Shown one piece after another: positions 1 to 12,100 of a DNA stretch of 64,000 bases. The notes below the pieces were generated by a model. The model searched no databases and was not told the origin of the DNA. It saw nothing but the letters and a program-made list of their open reading frames with translations. Origin of the DNA: Brachypodium distachyon. Lineage: Eukaryota > Streptophyta > Magnoliopsida > Poales > Poaceae. Location of the stretch: the NCBI RefSeq assembly GCF_000005505.3, contig NC_016131.3:10251501-10315500 (forward strand), read 5' to 3'. Each line of letters starts with the position of its first letter. The stretch's first letter is position 1. Both the position numbers and the translations under genes were made by a program.

Positions 1-131
1 GTATACCGAATACGACCGATCTGAACTGCGTTTATGCGTCCTATATGTAGCTTCGGAGGGGGCAGTCCCCTCCGCCGCAATCCAAGCTGCCGCCCCCACC
101 CACTCCATTTCCGGCGAGCCACGCACCAAAA

Positions 132-626
132 ATGTGCCCTCCGATCTCCTCCGCCGCCCGCCGAGCCTGCTTGGCCGTCCCTCCCTGCGGCCGCGGAAAC
201 CCTAGCCCTCGCGCCGCCGTTGATGAGAAAGAAGCCCGGCAGCGCCCGGCGGAGGGTACCCGCAAGTGGCAGAAGTGGGCCGGCGTCAACGGCCGCGCGG
301 TCGAGCTCCACCGCCGCTACATCGCCTCTAGGGAGGGTAGCTCGAGCGGTGTCCAACGCACGCTGGCAAGGGAGGAGTGGCTGTGGTTGGCTCCGTTGTC
401 CTCTTCTTCCTCGTTGGAGTCGTCGGTGGAGCGGCGGAGGGGGCGGAGGAGGAGGGGTTCGACCTTGAGAACGGTGGCGGCGAGAAGCTCTCCATCACGG
501 AAGACGACGCGCGCTGACTTGCCACGGAAGCGAGGATGTTGACGGAGGCCATCAACCGCTCCTCTGCCACTTCCTCGTTTGCGGTGAGGGCAGATCCCTC
601 GATCCTCTCGGATGATGACGCGTAAG
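132..626 (+). pseudogene. GC-rich decayed gene fragment
   Basis: The stretch has codon-like GC-rich composition and an ATG at 132 that opens a 136-aa frame. The most protein-like reading changes frame downstream. From about 365 it runs through a hydrophobic stretch (VAVVGSVVLFFLVGVVGG), an acidic tail (EEEGFDLENGGGEKLSITED) and an in-frame TGA near 520, then continues as LATEARMLTEAINRSSATSS up to a TAA near 624. This suggests a former gene for a small one-pass membrane protein, broken by at least one frame change and one nonsense codon. An unrecognised intron could explain the frame change but not the TGA. I do not recognise the family. Confidence 0.3.
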
Positions 627-652
627 CAAGATTCCGGTGAGAGGACCGTAAG

Positions 653-935
653 CCGGTAGGGACGGGGAGTAGCATTTTGTTTTTGGGTGATTGCTCCTCT
701 AAATTAGCTAACTGAAGTGAATGTCAAACTGGTAGATGTAGTAGAACTACGTATGTGATGAATGACGAAGTGCGATGATGATGATGATGAATGTGGCCGG
801 TGGGGACGGCGAGTAGCATTTTATTTTTGGGTGATTGCTCCTCTAAATTAGCTAACTTAAGTGAATGTCGAACTGGTAGATGTAGTGCTACGTATGTGAT
901 GAATGACGAACTGCGATGATGATGATGAATGTGAA
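653..935. repeat. Two-copy 144-bp tandem duplication
   Basis: Unit 1 (653-796) and unit 2 (797-about 935) both begin ccggt(a/g)gggacgg(g/c)gagtagc and end in a (gatgat)n tract that differs in length between units. They differ at scattered bases, so the duplication is not recent. It lies directly 3' of the decayed gene fragment and may have copied part of its 3' UTR. Confidence 0.8.
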
Positions 936-1084
936 GAACCAGCCCTCTGATTTCACGCAAAGTTTCGTTTTTATCTTTTGTGCAGTTTTGATTTTCAGTA
1001 TCTGTTCTGTCGGAAGTCAGCATGTACTGAATTCTAGAATTCAGTTAAATCCGAATTCAGCTAGTTCGGATCGGCCGGGTTCGG

Positions 1085-1165
1085 TATCTTAAGACCCGTC
1101 CGCTCTCATACGGGTTTCAGTGCCGCTGTGTATGGCGTGGGTCACGCGAGAAGGATCTTCGTTAA
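1085..1165 (+). mobile_element. SINE fragment, same family as the copy at 9144-9982
   Basis: The block from cgggtttcagtgccgctg through cgcgagaaggatcttc matches, in opposite orientation, part of the tRNA-like retroposon in intron 8 of the rhomboid gene. No tRNA-like head or terminal duplication was found here, so it is a truncated relic. Similarity was judged by eye. Confidence 0.45.
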
Positions 1166-1169
1166 CTCT

Positions 1170-1815
1170 CATCCGTTGCGGATGAATATTGCAAGAAGGG
1201 GTACGTGTGGAACTGGATACTCGATGTGTCTGTCATTCTCTGTTCGCAGACGGTAACCATTTATTTTTCAAGTGTAAGCATGTCAAGAGCCACTGGCGCG
1301 CCATCCAGCAAGAAGATCTCCAGTGCAAACTTGCTGCTTGTGGTTCAGCCATGGAGGTGATCGACTGTATTTTGAATCTCTCTGCTGAGATGGTTGGGCT
1401 GGCTGTTGCGTTTTTGTGGTTATGGTGAACAGATGCTGTCGCCGGAGCAATTCCAGTTTGCTGTACGCCATCAAGCACAGGAATGGAAATGCCTTTCACA
1501 CCTTCAGGAGGAGAAGAAGCCTAGTGCTGTCCAAGCCTGGAACCGGCCGCCTGCTGAGTTTGTTAAGATCAATTGTCATGGGGCCTTCCAAGCTAGTCCT
1601 TCCGATCCTGAGTTCTTGTTGTGGTGGGAGTAGCTGTTAGTCCGGAGGGTGGGGATGCATTGCTAGAGACACTACCGGTGACATTATATTTGCAGCTGCC
1701 GGTAAAATCCCCCGGACACAGGATACGTTACACGTTGAGAGTGAAGCTGTTTTGCGGACGTGTCTGTATGCAGGAGCCAAGGAATGGGCAGAATCATCGT
1801 AAAGACAAATTGTCT
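1170..1815 (+). pseudogene. LINE relic: zf-RVT plus RNase H-like domain
   Basis: The first part reads HSLFADGNHLFFKCKHVKSH, the Cys/His pattern of the zinc-binding region after plant LINE reverse transcriptases. It is followed by WNRPPAEFVKINCHGAF, the start of the RNase H-like (RVT_3) module. After a frame change near 1640 it continues as RDTTGDIIFAAAGKIPRTQD and VESEAVLRTCLYAGAKEWAE, the usual acidic/helix part of that domain. At least two frame changes and several stops show it is dead. It is the C-terminal remnant of a non-LTR retrotransposon ORF2 or of a derived RNase H gene. Confidence 0.6.
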
Positions 1816-1871
1816 GAATCTTCAGCGTGCCCTTTAGTCCACATATCATGATGCAGCGCACTTCGAGCGAA

Positions 1872-2294
1872 AAAATATCCAGGGCTCTCACCTCTTTAGG
1901 TGCTACCGTGCTACAAATCCATGATAGCACCACTAAAAGGTTTTCAATTTTTTAAATAAATTGCGTGAGTTCATAAGAAATGTGTCTATATTAAAATTTC
2001 AACTCTAAATTCGATATACGCAGAAAGAAATAAAAGACAAATGCAAACATGAATAGTATCAGAAATTTGTCTTTTGTGTTTTTATCGTTTTGCGACCTAT
2101 TCACATCTGGATTTGTCTTTTTTTATTTCTTTATGCATATAGTGAATTTGGATTTAAAACTTTGCAAAGTGGTAGACACGTATCTTAATTATGAACCAAC
2201 TCAGTTTACTTCGAAATTTTTAAAAACATTTTAGGGATGCAAGCGTGCGTTGGTAGTACGGTAGCATCTAAAGGAGCGAGAGCACTCGATATTT
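1872..2294. repeat. Inverted-repeat (MITE-like) element with AT-rich core
   Basis: A left arm of about 41 bp (1872-1912, including gggctctcacctctttaggt) is the imperfect reverse complement of the right arm at 2253-2294. The core is AT-rich and non-coding. This fits a non-autonomous DNA transposon. I could not fix its exact ends or target-site duplication, so no superfamily is assigned. Confidence 0.5.
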
Positions 2295-2700
2295 CCTTGG
2301 ATTGGAGCCATGTCTGGAGAACTGAACTTTATCCTCCGTACTGGTTTCATTGAGTTTAGAGTCCTTTTTTTGCCCAAAGGCATGTGTTGACCGCGATGGG
2401 TTTGTTGGTGCTTGGGAACTTTATGTCTGATGTATTCCGTCTCGTGACCGTCAATTTGGCCGCATCTAAGAGTTAATAGAAATGCATGCGTTATTTTCTT
2501 TAACACCTTTAACAGCCTGAAGTAAAAAACCGTTTAATTTTAAATCTGAAATTCACAAAACCAGATAATCATCCCATTATGCGGTTTTCATACTGAGATG
2601 GCCAATTTAGGACGGTTTTGTAGCTGGTTAGGATTTTTTACCTCAATTTTGACCTGCTGATTTTCTTTGAGAGGATTTTGACCTGCTGATGTGGTGTTAG
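2295..2700. other. Intergenic, nothing recognised
   Basis: AT-rich sequence between the inverted-repeat element and the rhomboid promoter. No coding frame with recognisable content and no clear repeat structure was seen. Confidence 0.5.
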
Positions 2701-3158
2701 AGCGTCAGCCGCACCCTTTTCCTGGCCCAATTTATTTTCTTTAAAAGACCAAACCGGCCGAAACAGCGCGGACGGGCCTAATGGCCATCGGGTCCTCGGG
2801 CCGAAATAAGCCCGGGCCATGTTAGTTTCCAGATCTAGGCCCGTAGGCCGGCCCGCGACAGCACGAAATGGTTTCTGGCCGACGCGTGTCGTCCAGTTTT
2901 CGTGACCGGGCCGGCCCGATGGCTATCATTCTTCACTCTTCAGGCTACTTTTACAGCTTAACCCCTAGAAGCTTCGATATTTTTGCGAGCAGGACGCAAG
3001 CCCCTTCCGTTCCGTCCCGTAGCTCGGAAGCAACGGCTCAATTCTTCTCGCGTCGCACCCCACCAAAACCCTCGGGATCTCGGTATTCGGTACCTTCCGC
3101 ACAAATCTTTCCACCCCTGCAACCCGGCGGATCCACCACCACCGGAAGCGAGCCCGAG
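2701..3158 (+). promoter_or_regulatory. Promoter and 5' UTR of the rhomboid-UBA gene
   Basis: The 450 bp upstream of the ATG are rich in GGCCCA/TGGGCC-type motifs (for example 2724-2729 and several gggcc clusters up to 2930). In plants this is the TCP/site II class of element common in housekeeping promoters. No convincing TATA box was seen, which fits a broad-start promoter. The transcription start is inferred to lie around 2940-3050 and was not determined. Confidence 0.4.
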
Positions 3159-6100
3159 ATGCGGCCCAATATCATCACCGAGGTAGGGTTTCTGTTCCCA
3201 ATTTCGATTTCGAGTAATTTTTGCGGGACGCCTTTGGATCTGGAACACAGTAGCTTCAAATCGTCGCGAGGTTGGTCTCGCCACTAAACCCTAGGGATTC
3301 CACTGAGAAGCGCTATTAGGAATTCGTGGAGTGGACCCGTTAAGTGCAGGGGTTCGCTAGCCAAGTGGTTGCGTGAAATTAAGCTGCAAATGAAGAGGAT
3401 TAAATGCTTTGGACCAAATTATGATGTGTTCTATTTCAGGGCAGTTGTTCTGGTTCCCCTTGTTTGATAAAGACAGCTGCCTCACTGTTAGATTTGTAGG
3501 AGATTGTTGTAAAGCTCTTAGAATAGGGTTTGTGCAGGGCATTTAGTGGAGCGGAGTATAACAAGAAAAGTGACGTGGTTTATGTTTCTTACATGATTTC
3601 TTTTGTGGATGCAGGCTGGGATTACAACTAGGTTTAACCAGTGGTGGAGCAGCACTCCGTTCATTACTTCAGGTGTTATCTTAATATGCGGGGCGATATA
3701 TTTGGTGTGCTTGTTGATTGGATATGACTCCTACCGTGAGATATGCTTCTTGCCTTCTGCAGTAGCTTCACATTTTCAAGGTCTGTTTAATTCACCTTTC
3801 TTTCTTTCTTTTTTGCTGCCTAAACCAACAAGTGCGGAACCCTTTGTCATTGGCGCTATAAGGGGAACATACTTCATTTTTAAGGAACAGCAAGGCCAAC
3901 CTTTTAGATTCCTCGACTACTTAGAGGAAACTGGGACTGGGGTAAAACCATGACCATAACGAGCTCACTACCTATCTAAAGTAGGCCTAGAGCACTGTCA
4001 CATGACTCAAGCTGTGGCAACAAGCTGACTGAGTTCAATACACACAATAAATGACAAAAGAGTAGACTCAAACTAGGATGGCTCTCCTCTCTTCTAGGAA
4101 CCCTATCTCTGAAGAAGCTCAAGACTTTGTTTTTTCCTACTATGAAGATTACATTGAAGTTTACCCTTACATGGTTCATATTTTCTTTCAGTGTACAGGT
4201 TCTACACATCTGTTCTGTTTCATGGATCTTTGCTTCATGTTCTATTCAACATGCTAACCTTAGCACCCTTGGGTACCGAGTTGGAGAGAATCATGGGATC
4301 AGTCCGTCTCTTATTCCTGATGTTCCTTCTCGCAACGACTAATGCAGTTCTTCATCTCATTGTTGCCTTCTTGGTGGCTTATAATCCTCTATACCCTGTC
4401 CCATCTCTTGTGGATGAATGTTCTATTGGCTTTTCTGGAGTTCTATTCTCAATGATTGTCATCGAGACAAGTCTGAGTGGAGTACAATCTCGAAGGTCAT
4501 TGCTTCTCCTGGTAGTTAATTATACATCGTATCCATTTTGATGATTTATGTGAGGGCTCATTTCATGTGGGAGGAATCGGGTATGTCACAAATACACGTG
4601 CTGGGTCCGTACCAATTAGAGTGAATTCCTTTTTTACCCCCTAGTTTCACTTTTTTGACGCAAATTACCCCATTTAGTGAGATTTCTACAATTTTACCCC
4701 ATTTAGTGAAACCTTTGCCACTTATTACCCCACCTAATAGTTTCCCCTGTTTTATCCCAATTATGACAACTTGGTTCCGCATGTCATAGGCGTTCCTGGG
4801 TATCCCGTCGTGCGGCTGATAAACCGAATGCCCTTGAGTTGCAATTGGTGCCAGAACCCGACTGGTTTAGCGGGGCAGCATGGATGCCGCTCGCAGGCGG
4901 CCACCTCCTGCTGCAGCTGCTGCTCGGGTACTGCCTGCATGCACATAGAGGACAGCAGCGGGAGGAAGCGTATTAGAGGCTGGGAGGCCATGTGCAGGCA
5001 CACGACAATGCTCTCCACCAAAATGGATATACATCTTGCCGATCAGTTCTACAGTACTTATAAGCTGTACCAGCGGAGAAGTACGTGGAGATAGAGTAGG
5101 CAGGTGCAGCATCTCATGCTCCACTGCAGCTGAGCTCGTCCACGGGCCACGGTCTCGGAGCCATTATTCTGGTTGTGCCAATGTTTGTAACGTTGGCGCC
5201 CCTGTCGTCAGCATGACACTGCTCACGACCATGGACTGGCCTCGTCCAGCTCCAGAATCACCTTCACAATGTCGTTGTGGAGGTGATGACACCGCAGCAT
5301 TGATCCGCCGACGCCCCCCACCGCCTCGCGACGGTGTTCATATGGACGGCCTCTACCAAAGCTTCCTTCTGCTGCTGTCCTCTGCGTGCATGCTGGTGGC
5401 GCACGAACAACAGCTGCAGCGGGAGGGGGCCGGGGCTGCCCGCGAGCGGTACCGCGTCCAGGCTGCCCGACTGAACCGGTAAGCCCAAACTGTCATCATA
5501 GGCATCCTAGGAATGTCATGACGTGTAGGCCCAAACTGTCATCATAGGGGGGAAACAGGAAAAAATCTTAAATGGGGTAAAAAGTGGCAAAAGTTTCACT
5601 AAATGGGGCAAAATTATGGAAATTCCACTAAATAGGTAATTCGTGTCACAAAAATGAATTTAGAGGGTAAAAAATGGAATTTACTCTACCAATTACCATA
5701 TTTTTGGCGTGCAGAATATAAGATTGTAAAATGTTCAAATATCATGTCATTTTAAATGTTAAGTTGATGATGCTGTTAGACTAATATCATATGATCAGTT
5801 GTCGGCCATCATTGGTTATTTTTTATACATTTAATTACCAGCAATTGATAAATTAGGAGTACTTACTCTGCTATAAAGGAGCATGTCTAGTGCAATGCCA
5901 TATCTAGATGCAATTATGCTGCATTTTCCGACATGGACTGTTGGATAAATATTAGATGGAACCATTGTGGGGGCAAACGACTTTCCTGTTTACGGCGGGG
6001 TTATCCTGGAAACATTAATTGAGTCCTCATGAATCTGATATGTCCTCCACTTACCCAATGGCCCACGAGAAAATATTAGAAACAAATATGTGTTTTCAGT

Positions 6101-9100
6101 TTTTGCTACGTAGATAGCTTGACCTACTATAATTTCCTAAAAGTCCTTTATTTTTTTAGTTGTTTCTTTTTAATGTCCTTGGTATAGTTGCAAGAGCATC
6201 TTCACTCATTAGACAAGGATCTAGAAATGTTAAATATAATCATTCTTCATTTTCAGAAAGAAATCACCCTTCCATGAGGAAATACTGGAAACAAATATGT
6301 GTTGTTGGTTTTTACTGGATAAGCTACTCCCTCCGTCCAACAAAAGATGTCTCAAGTTTGTCAAAATTTGGATGTATCTAGACATGACTTAGTGTATAGA
6401 TGCATTTAAATTTAGTCAAAGTTGAGACATCCTTTGTTGGATGGAGGAAGTACTATAATTTCCTACAAATCCTTCTTTATTTTTTGTTGGTTGTTGCTTT
6501 TCAATGTCCTTGGTATAGCTGCAAGAACATCTTCACTCGTTAGGCAAGGACCTAGAAATGTTCAATATAATCATTCTTCATTTTCAGAAAGAAATCACCC
6601 TTCTCCTTGAATGCCTGCCTACTTCCAATTTTCTGAAAGAAGCTAGAACTTTTCTATTTTATGATATTCATTGATTGTGAACTGATCCCTCTTCCATTTG
6701 CCAGTGTCTTCGGTCTCTTCAACATCCCTGCAAAATGGTACCTATTCTGTGGACTTGTTGAATTCTTCACTTCCAGTTTAGTACTACATGTTTATGCATC
6801 AATATTATAAATGTGTACGTTGTCAGGTATGCATGGATTTTGCTGATACTGTTTCAGTTTCTCGCGAGTAATGTTTCATTGCTGGGGCACCTATCTGGCA
6901 TCTTGTCTGGGTTTGCATGTTTGTCCCTTGTACCCTTTTGATCTTCTCCTTTTAAATCTTAACGAGCTAGATTAGTTATTATCATCATCCTTCTTGATCC
7001 TTTTTTATTTCCCTCAGATACTTATGGACTGTTCAACTACTTGCTGCCGGGACCATCATTTTATTCTTCTATAGAAGGCTTGTCACTGCTAGTAAGTTTT
7101 GCCTAAATGTATCAAGTTGTCCTTATCATATTGCCTTCCATAGTCCATTTTCCTCAGTGGGATTTTTATTTTTGTCAATATAACGATATTTATATTAACG
7201 ATTTTGGATGTCAGTCTATTTGTGTTAGGCGTCCTGGCTTTATTCTCTGTACTGGAGGGACTACATATGGCCAGCTTCCTACACATTATAACATGTCCAC
7301 CAGCACTGCACCAAGGTATTGTTTCCGAATTTATTTATATTCATCTGATGTTCCTGAAAGTAGTAAATTAACTTCTTGCATTTACAGCTCTCTGATAAAT
7401 GGAAATTTGTTGAGAAATATTTCATCATGGATACCAAGTAGACAAACATCAACTACTGAAGCATCCCCTACTCAGGTACTCCCTCCTTCCCAATTTAGAG
7501 GTTGTTTTAGTTCGTTCACGAATACCTTGGCATAAAATAGCACAGCATAAACTGGCCGGCTCAGAGTAACGCCCGCAGCGCATTGGATGACAATTGCATT
7601 AGAACTTCAACTATCACTTGTGTGTTTTGGCCGCATATTTTCTGCAGCTTGCATCTATGCACATGCACCAATGAATGGGCCATGCGAAGACTGCACGGGC
7701 CAGTGCATGCGAGCATTGATCGGTAACCAGAATAGATAGAGATGGAAACCAAAGCCATTAGTTACTACCTGAAACGACCAAAGCGATTAGTGCATGCAGC
7801 CATTAGTTGCTACCTAAAAAGACCTCTAATATGGGAAACAAGAAAAAACTCTGAATCAACCTATAACTTGGGGAGAGAGTATAAAAGTAAGAATGCAGTT
7901 TACTATACTCATGTGTTAAGTGTAGTTTTCTGTTTATCTCATCATCTACTCAGGGTTTAGGTGATGTTTTCTCAAACATAGGGTTTTAGGTGATCATCGT
8001 AGTAATAATTGGCTCCAATCTGATCTGGTTTGCACCCATCAAGAAGGAATAGTTGGTTAATCTAATTGGCAACCATGTGCATGGTTGCTTTACCATGCGG
8101 CGGCTTTCAATGGAGACCCCCCTATAAGGGAGGGAGGCATGCATGCAGGGAATATTCCTCCTCAAAAGTATTAATTACTAAATTCGGTTTTTCAAAATGA
8201 TTTATCTCCTAAACCGTTAATCCGAATAAAGATCCGTTTTCACAGTTGAGTCCGTCTTGATGAGTGCTTCAAAACAAGACCACATTTCATTATGTTTTGA
8301 CGATATTTTTTTCAACTTCACTGGTTACCAGGTTATACTATCATGGTTACCATGTTAGATGTTAACAGTTACCATATTAATAATCGGTTCATGAATAATA
8401 TATGGCTACCAAGTAAAAAATATGTATTGAAGTGTTTCAACAAGAGATTTCATCGGATCATAAAAATACAATGATCCAAGTTTTATGCATAAGTACACGC
8501 TGATGCTCAGCAAACTGGTAACCAAGTGATATTAACCTGGTAAACAAGTGACTATAACCTGGTAACCAAGCGATCATAACCTTGTAACTTGTGACGAAAA
8601 AAAAGTCGTCAAAACATATCAACATGGATCTCGGCATGATTAAGCTAACAGTGAAAACGGATCGTCAATCGGGTGCACGGTTTAGGAGATAAAAGATTAA
8701 AAAATCAAAAGGAAAGAGTTTCATGAATTTTAGCCTGCATGGGGAAGCCGCACGCTAAGGTTAGTGTGGGCACGTGTGCCCTCTAGTGGGAGTTTATAGA
8801 ACTGCAGTTGTGTATGCTATTGTTCTGGTCCTTCTGGATCTACTACAAAATAAACCATGTGATACAGAGATAGGGCTAATTGATTTGTGGAGAAGCTCCT
8901 GGAAGCTGTCTCGTGAAGTTTCTATACGCTTGCAAAAATTCATCAAGATTGAATCATTCCAGGATAGACTACATGATTAAGTAATAGTTGGTTTAGCTAT
9001 CAATTTCTTATAACGTGATTGTCTGAGTGAGGGGCAACTTATTCTAAGCATTCATGTAGATAGAATCAAAAGCTAAACTTGCAGTAATACAATAATTCTT

Positions 9101-12100
9101 ATTAGACAATTTAGGCCAAAATTTATATGTAAAGCTCTGTAATACAAAACTCGACCTGCAAAGGGGTAAGCCACCCCCAGGCATTTGCATTAGGGCTCAT
9201 TTGGTTGCAAGGATAGAAAATACCAGGGAAGCAAACCCCTAGAGGGAATTTCCATGGGCAAATGGGATCCCCTTCCCTGGTGGGGGAGCTTTCTGAGCAA
9301 ATCCCTGTTACGATTTGGAACCAAATGGTAGGGAGGAAAGTAATGGGGAGGAGGGAGATTGGAACGTGGGGCTCTTCACCTGAAGCAGCAGGTGCCGCTT
9401 TTTGCAGGAGGGAGAAGATAGAGATCCTCCATTGCTGCTAGCGTTAGGAAGAAGATAGGGACCCGCCATTGCTGCTCGCAGGAGGGAGAAGGCGAGGCTG
9501 CCGGGGTCGCTGCTCGCGGGAGGAGAAGGAGAGGCCGGCGTTGCTGCTTGCGGGAGCGAAGGCGAGGCCGCCGCCGGCATTGCCGCTCGTGGAGGAGATC
9601 GCGGGAGGAAGACCCGAAATTTCCTCGTTGGGTGGGCGTCCAAACACGCGTCCGAACTACCCGGGGCAAGATTGGCCCATGGAATTTTCTGCCAGGGAAC
9701 AGTCCAGGATCCCGGAGGGGTTTGGAGCAACCAAATGAGCCTTTAAGAAGAAGACCTTCTCACGCAGGTCAAGAAAGCCCCGAACCCCTGCCCCACCCAT
9801 ACACAGCGGCACCGAAGCCCGTGTGAGGCCGGGCGGGCCTTAGGTCTGTGCTTAAGGTGTGGGACAGACGAGGGGATTTTTTAACCCCAGCCTGAAATTC
9901 GCTCCCACGGGGAGTCGAACTCAGTACCTGAGGAGTGCTACTAGAGTTGCTCCCTTAACCATTATGGCAAGGGCTCCTTCACAAGCTCTGTAATGCATAT
10001 ACTCTGTACTGTACATTGGACCAATTTTAATTAGCGGACTATAGCGCTGATATGGTGGTTTGGGAGTAGGCCCGCTACAGCTACGATGTTTTAGCACCAA
10101 ATAGGGTAAACGCTAATCGCTAAACAGCAATTAGCACTAAAATTGGACCTGATTTAGTGCTAAGTTCCCACCGGCCCAAAAAATTCAGCCCAGAATGTTA
10201 TTTGTGTGGCCCATTCCCCATTCCCTCTTCTCTCCGAAAATCACTGTGTGAACCCTAGCCTCCATTCCTCATTCCATTCTCTCCTGAAAAAACAGCTGCT
10301 GCCGGCGGACGATCTGGAATGGTTTCAGCTATGACAGCGGATACGAACAGCGGCTGCTGCTCCCGGCCACTATCCGCTGCTGCTGCTCCCTGCCACACTC
10401 TGCTGCTCCTGGAGCCAATGTCTCAGGCCCAGCCACCTCCGGTCGCATGCAATCAGCTCTCTCCTGTCTCCTCTCATTTCGATTTGTTTGGTTGTTGACT
10501 TATTGTATATTGCTTGGCCGCGTGAAGATTTTACTGCTAATTTCCCAAGAGTTACTCTTGTGATTAATTGGTTATATGCATGTATATGTGATATATGATG
10601 GCTGATTGGGTCATTATTTTTTTGTTTTTTCATGATTTTTGCAAAACCGCTAAACGGGCTTAGCACCGCTATAGTTGCGCTATAGCTTTTCTTAGCTGCT
10701 GGAGAAGCTGCCGCTAAATCTCTTAGCCTGCTTTTCAAAACTTTGATATTGGACAGTTATCCATTGAAACAGCAGTCATGCTTGATTTTCACTTAGTTGA
10801 TATGGGTGTTATCTCCTATGTGTCCTGTACTTCATGGTTATGGTTGTTTTTTAGCCATCAAATGATGCTGTCCAATAGATATATCTGTCCTAAGCTTATA
10901 AGATTCTTCATTTTCATCTAACAAGTACACCACAAGGATCTATACACGATCTTTCTAAAATACGGGTTATCCCTACAATTTATGAGCTAAAGTCTTTGCT
11001 GCATATTCTCCCGTAGGAACAAGAAGATCCCAGATTTCCAGGGAGAGGACGTACACTTGCTTCTACAGGAACCGAACCAACTGCAAGGGAGGCAAGTGCA
11101 AATTTGCATGCTAGGTTGTTGGATAACACAACTCCAAGTGACCCTCTAACGAATTCACAGTAATGCATTTTCTACTTGACACTTCTTCAATGCATTACAC
11201 ATCCACACGGCAGTCATGTATACAATGAAAGTATAACATCGTATGAAGTAAGAACGTCTTGGAATAGACAAATTGAATATTTCTAAATCAGTTTCTCGTA
11301 ACCAAACAAAACCTGCATCGTACTTGGAACTTTGTACTTAAGATCTAACTGCAAATTAAGTTATGCACTCCTGGAAACTTGAGATATCCAAGCAAGAGTA
11401 GATGGCACAAAAGAAAAAGAGGCTGAGAAAAATGATTATGATAGATTGCAACCTTGTCATTGATTCAGTTTTACATGCAATAAATTCCTGATATCCAGAA
11501 GACTTCGTATCAGTAGTAGCATTTGTTTTCGTGCTCTCAAAATAGGGTGAAGTTTTGACTTGTTCAACAAGCGGGGCAAACAGAACAGAGAATATTATTG
11601 GAAAGAAGGCATGAGGAGAAGCAGAAATAACATAGTCATTGCAGTTGTCTTAACATATAAGAGGTGAGGGGTGATTAGTGGGTAGTTGGTAATGTGGGAA
11701 TTGAACATGTTAGCATGAGCGGATGGGTCGGAAGGGATGTGAGGTGTGTAGGTAAGGTGACAAAACGGTTTTACCAGTGCAAGAACAGTTTTTTTTTTAC
11801 GAATGATTTCTGTTTAAGACTATTAGAGCCATGGTCGTTTTATTGACTCAAAACTGTCTGGGAATTGGGATGCCCCTGTTTTTTCTTCTACGTCTTTGAG
11901 TAGCTCGTGCACTTTATTGTTCTTGCGCAGACAATCACAAAGGTCATTTAACTGATCTAGTTTTCATGAAAAGAACTGTTACTCTCCACCAAGCATTTAG
12001 CTTATTTATGGTTGTAAACTAATATGGATCTCTTCTAGCCTGTTATTGTGATATGAGTGCTGGATCAAAAATATAAATGTTGAATGCCTATATACTACTC

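Noticed and set aside
9308..9826. Pro/Ala/Ser-rich 90-140 aa frames in rhomboid intron 8
   Set aside because: They lie in the GC-rich repeat core of a Tourist MITE with complete ends and TTA duplication.
9880..9982. A tRNA gene on the minus strand
   Set aside because: A- and B-box-like motifs are present, but no cloverleaf with acceptor stem could be drawn, and the unit has a retroposon tail and target-site duplication.
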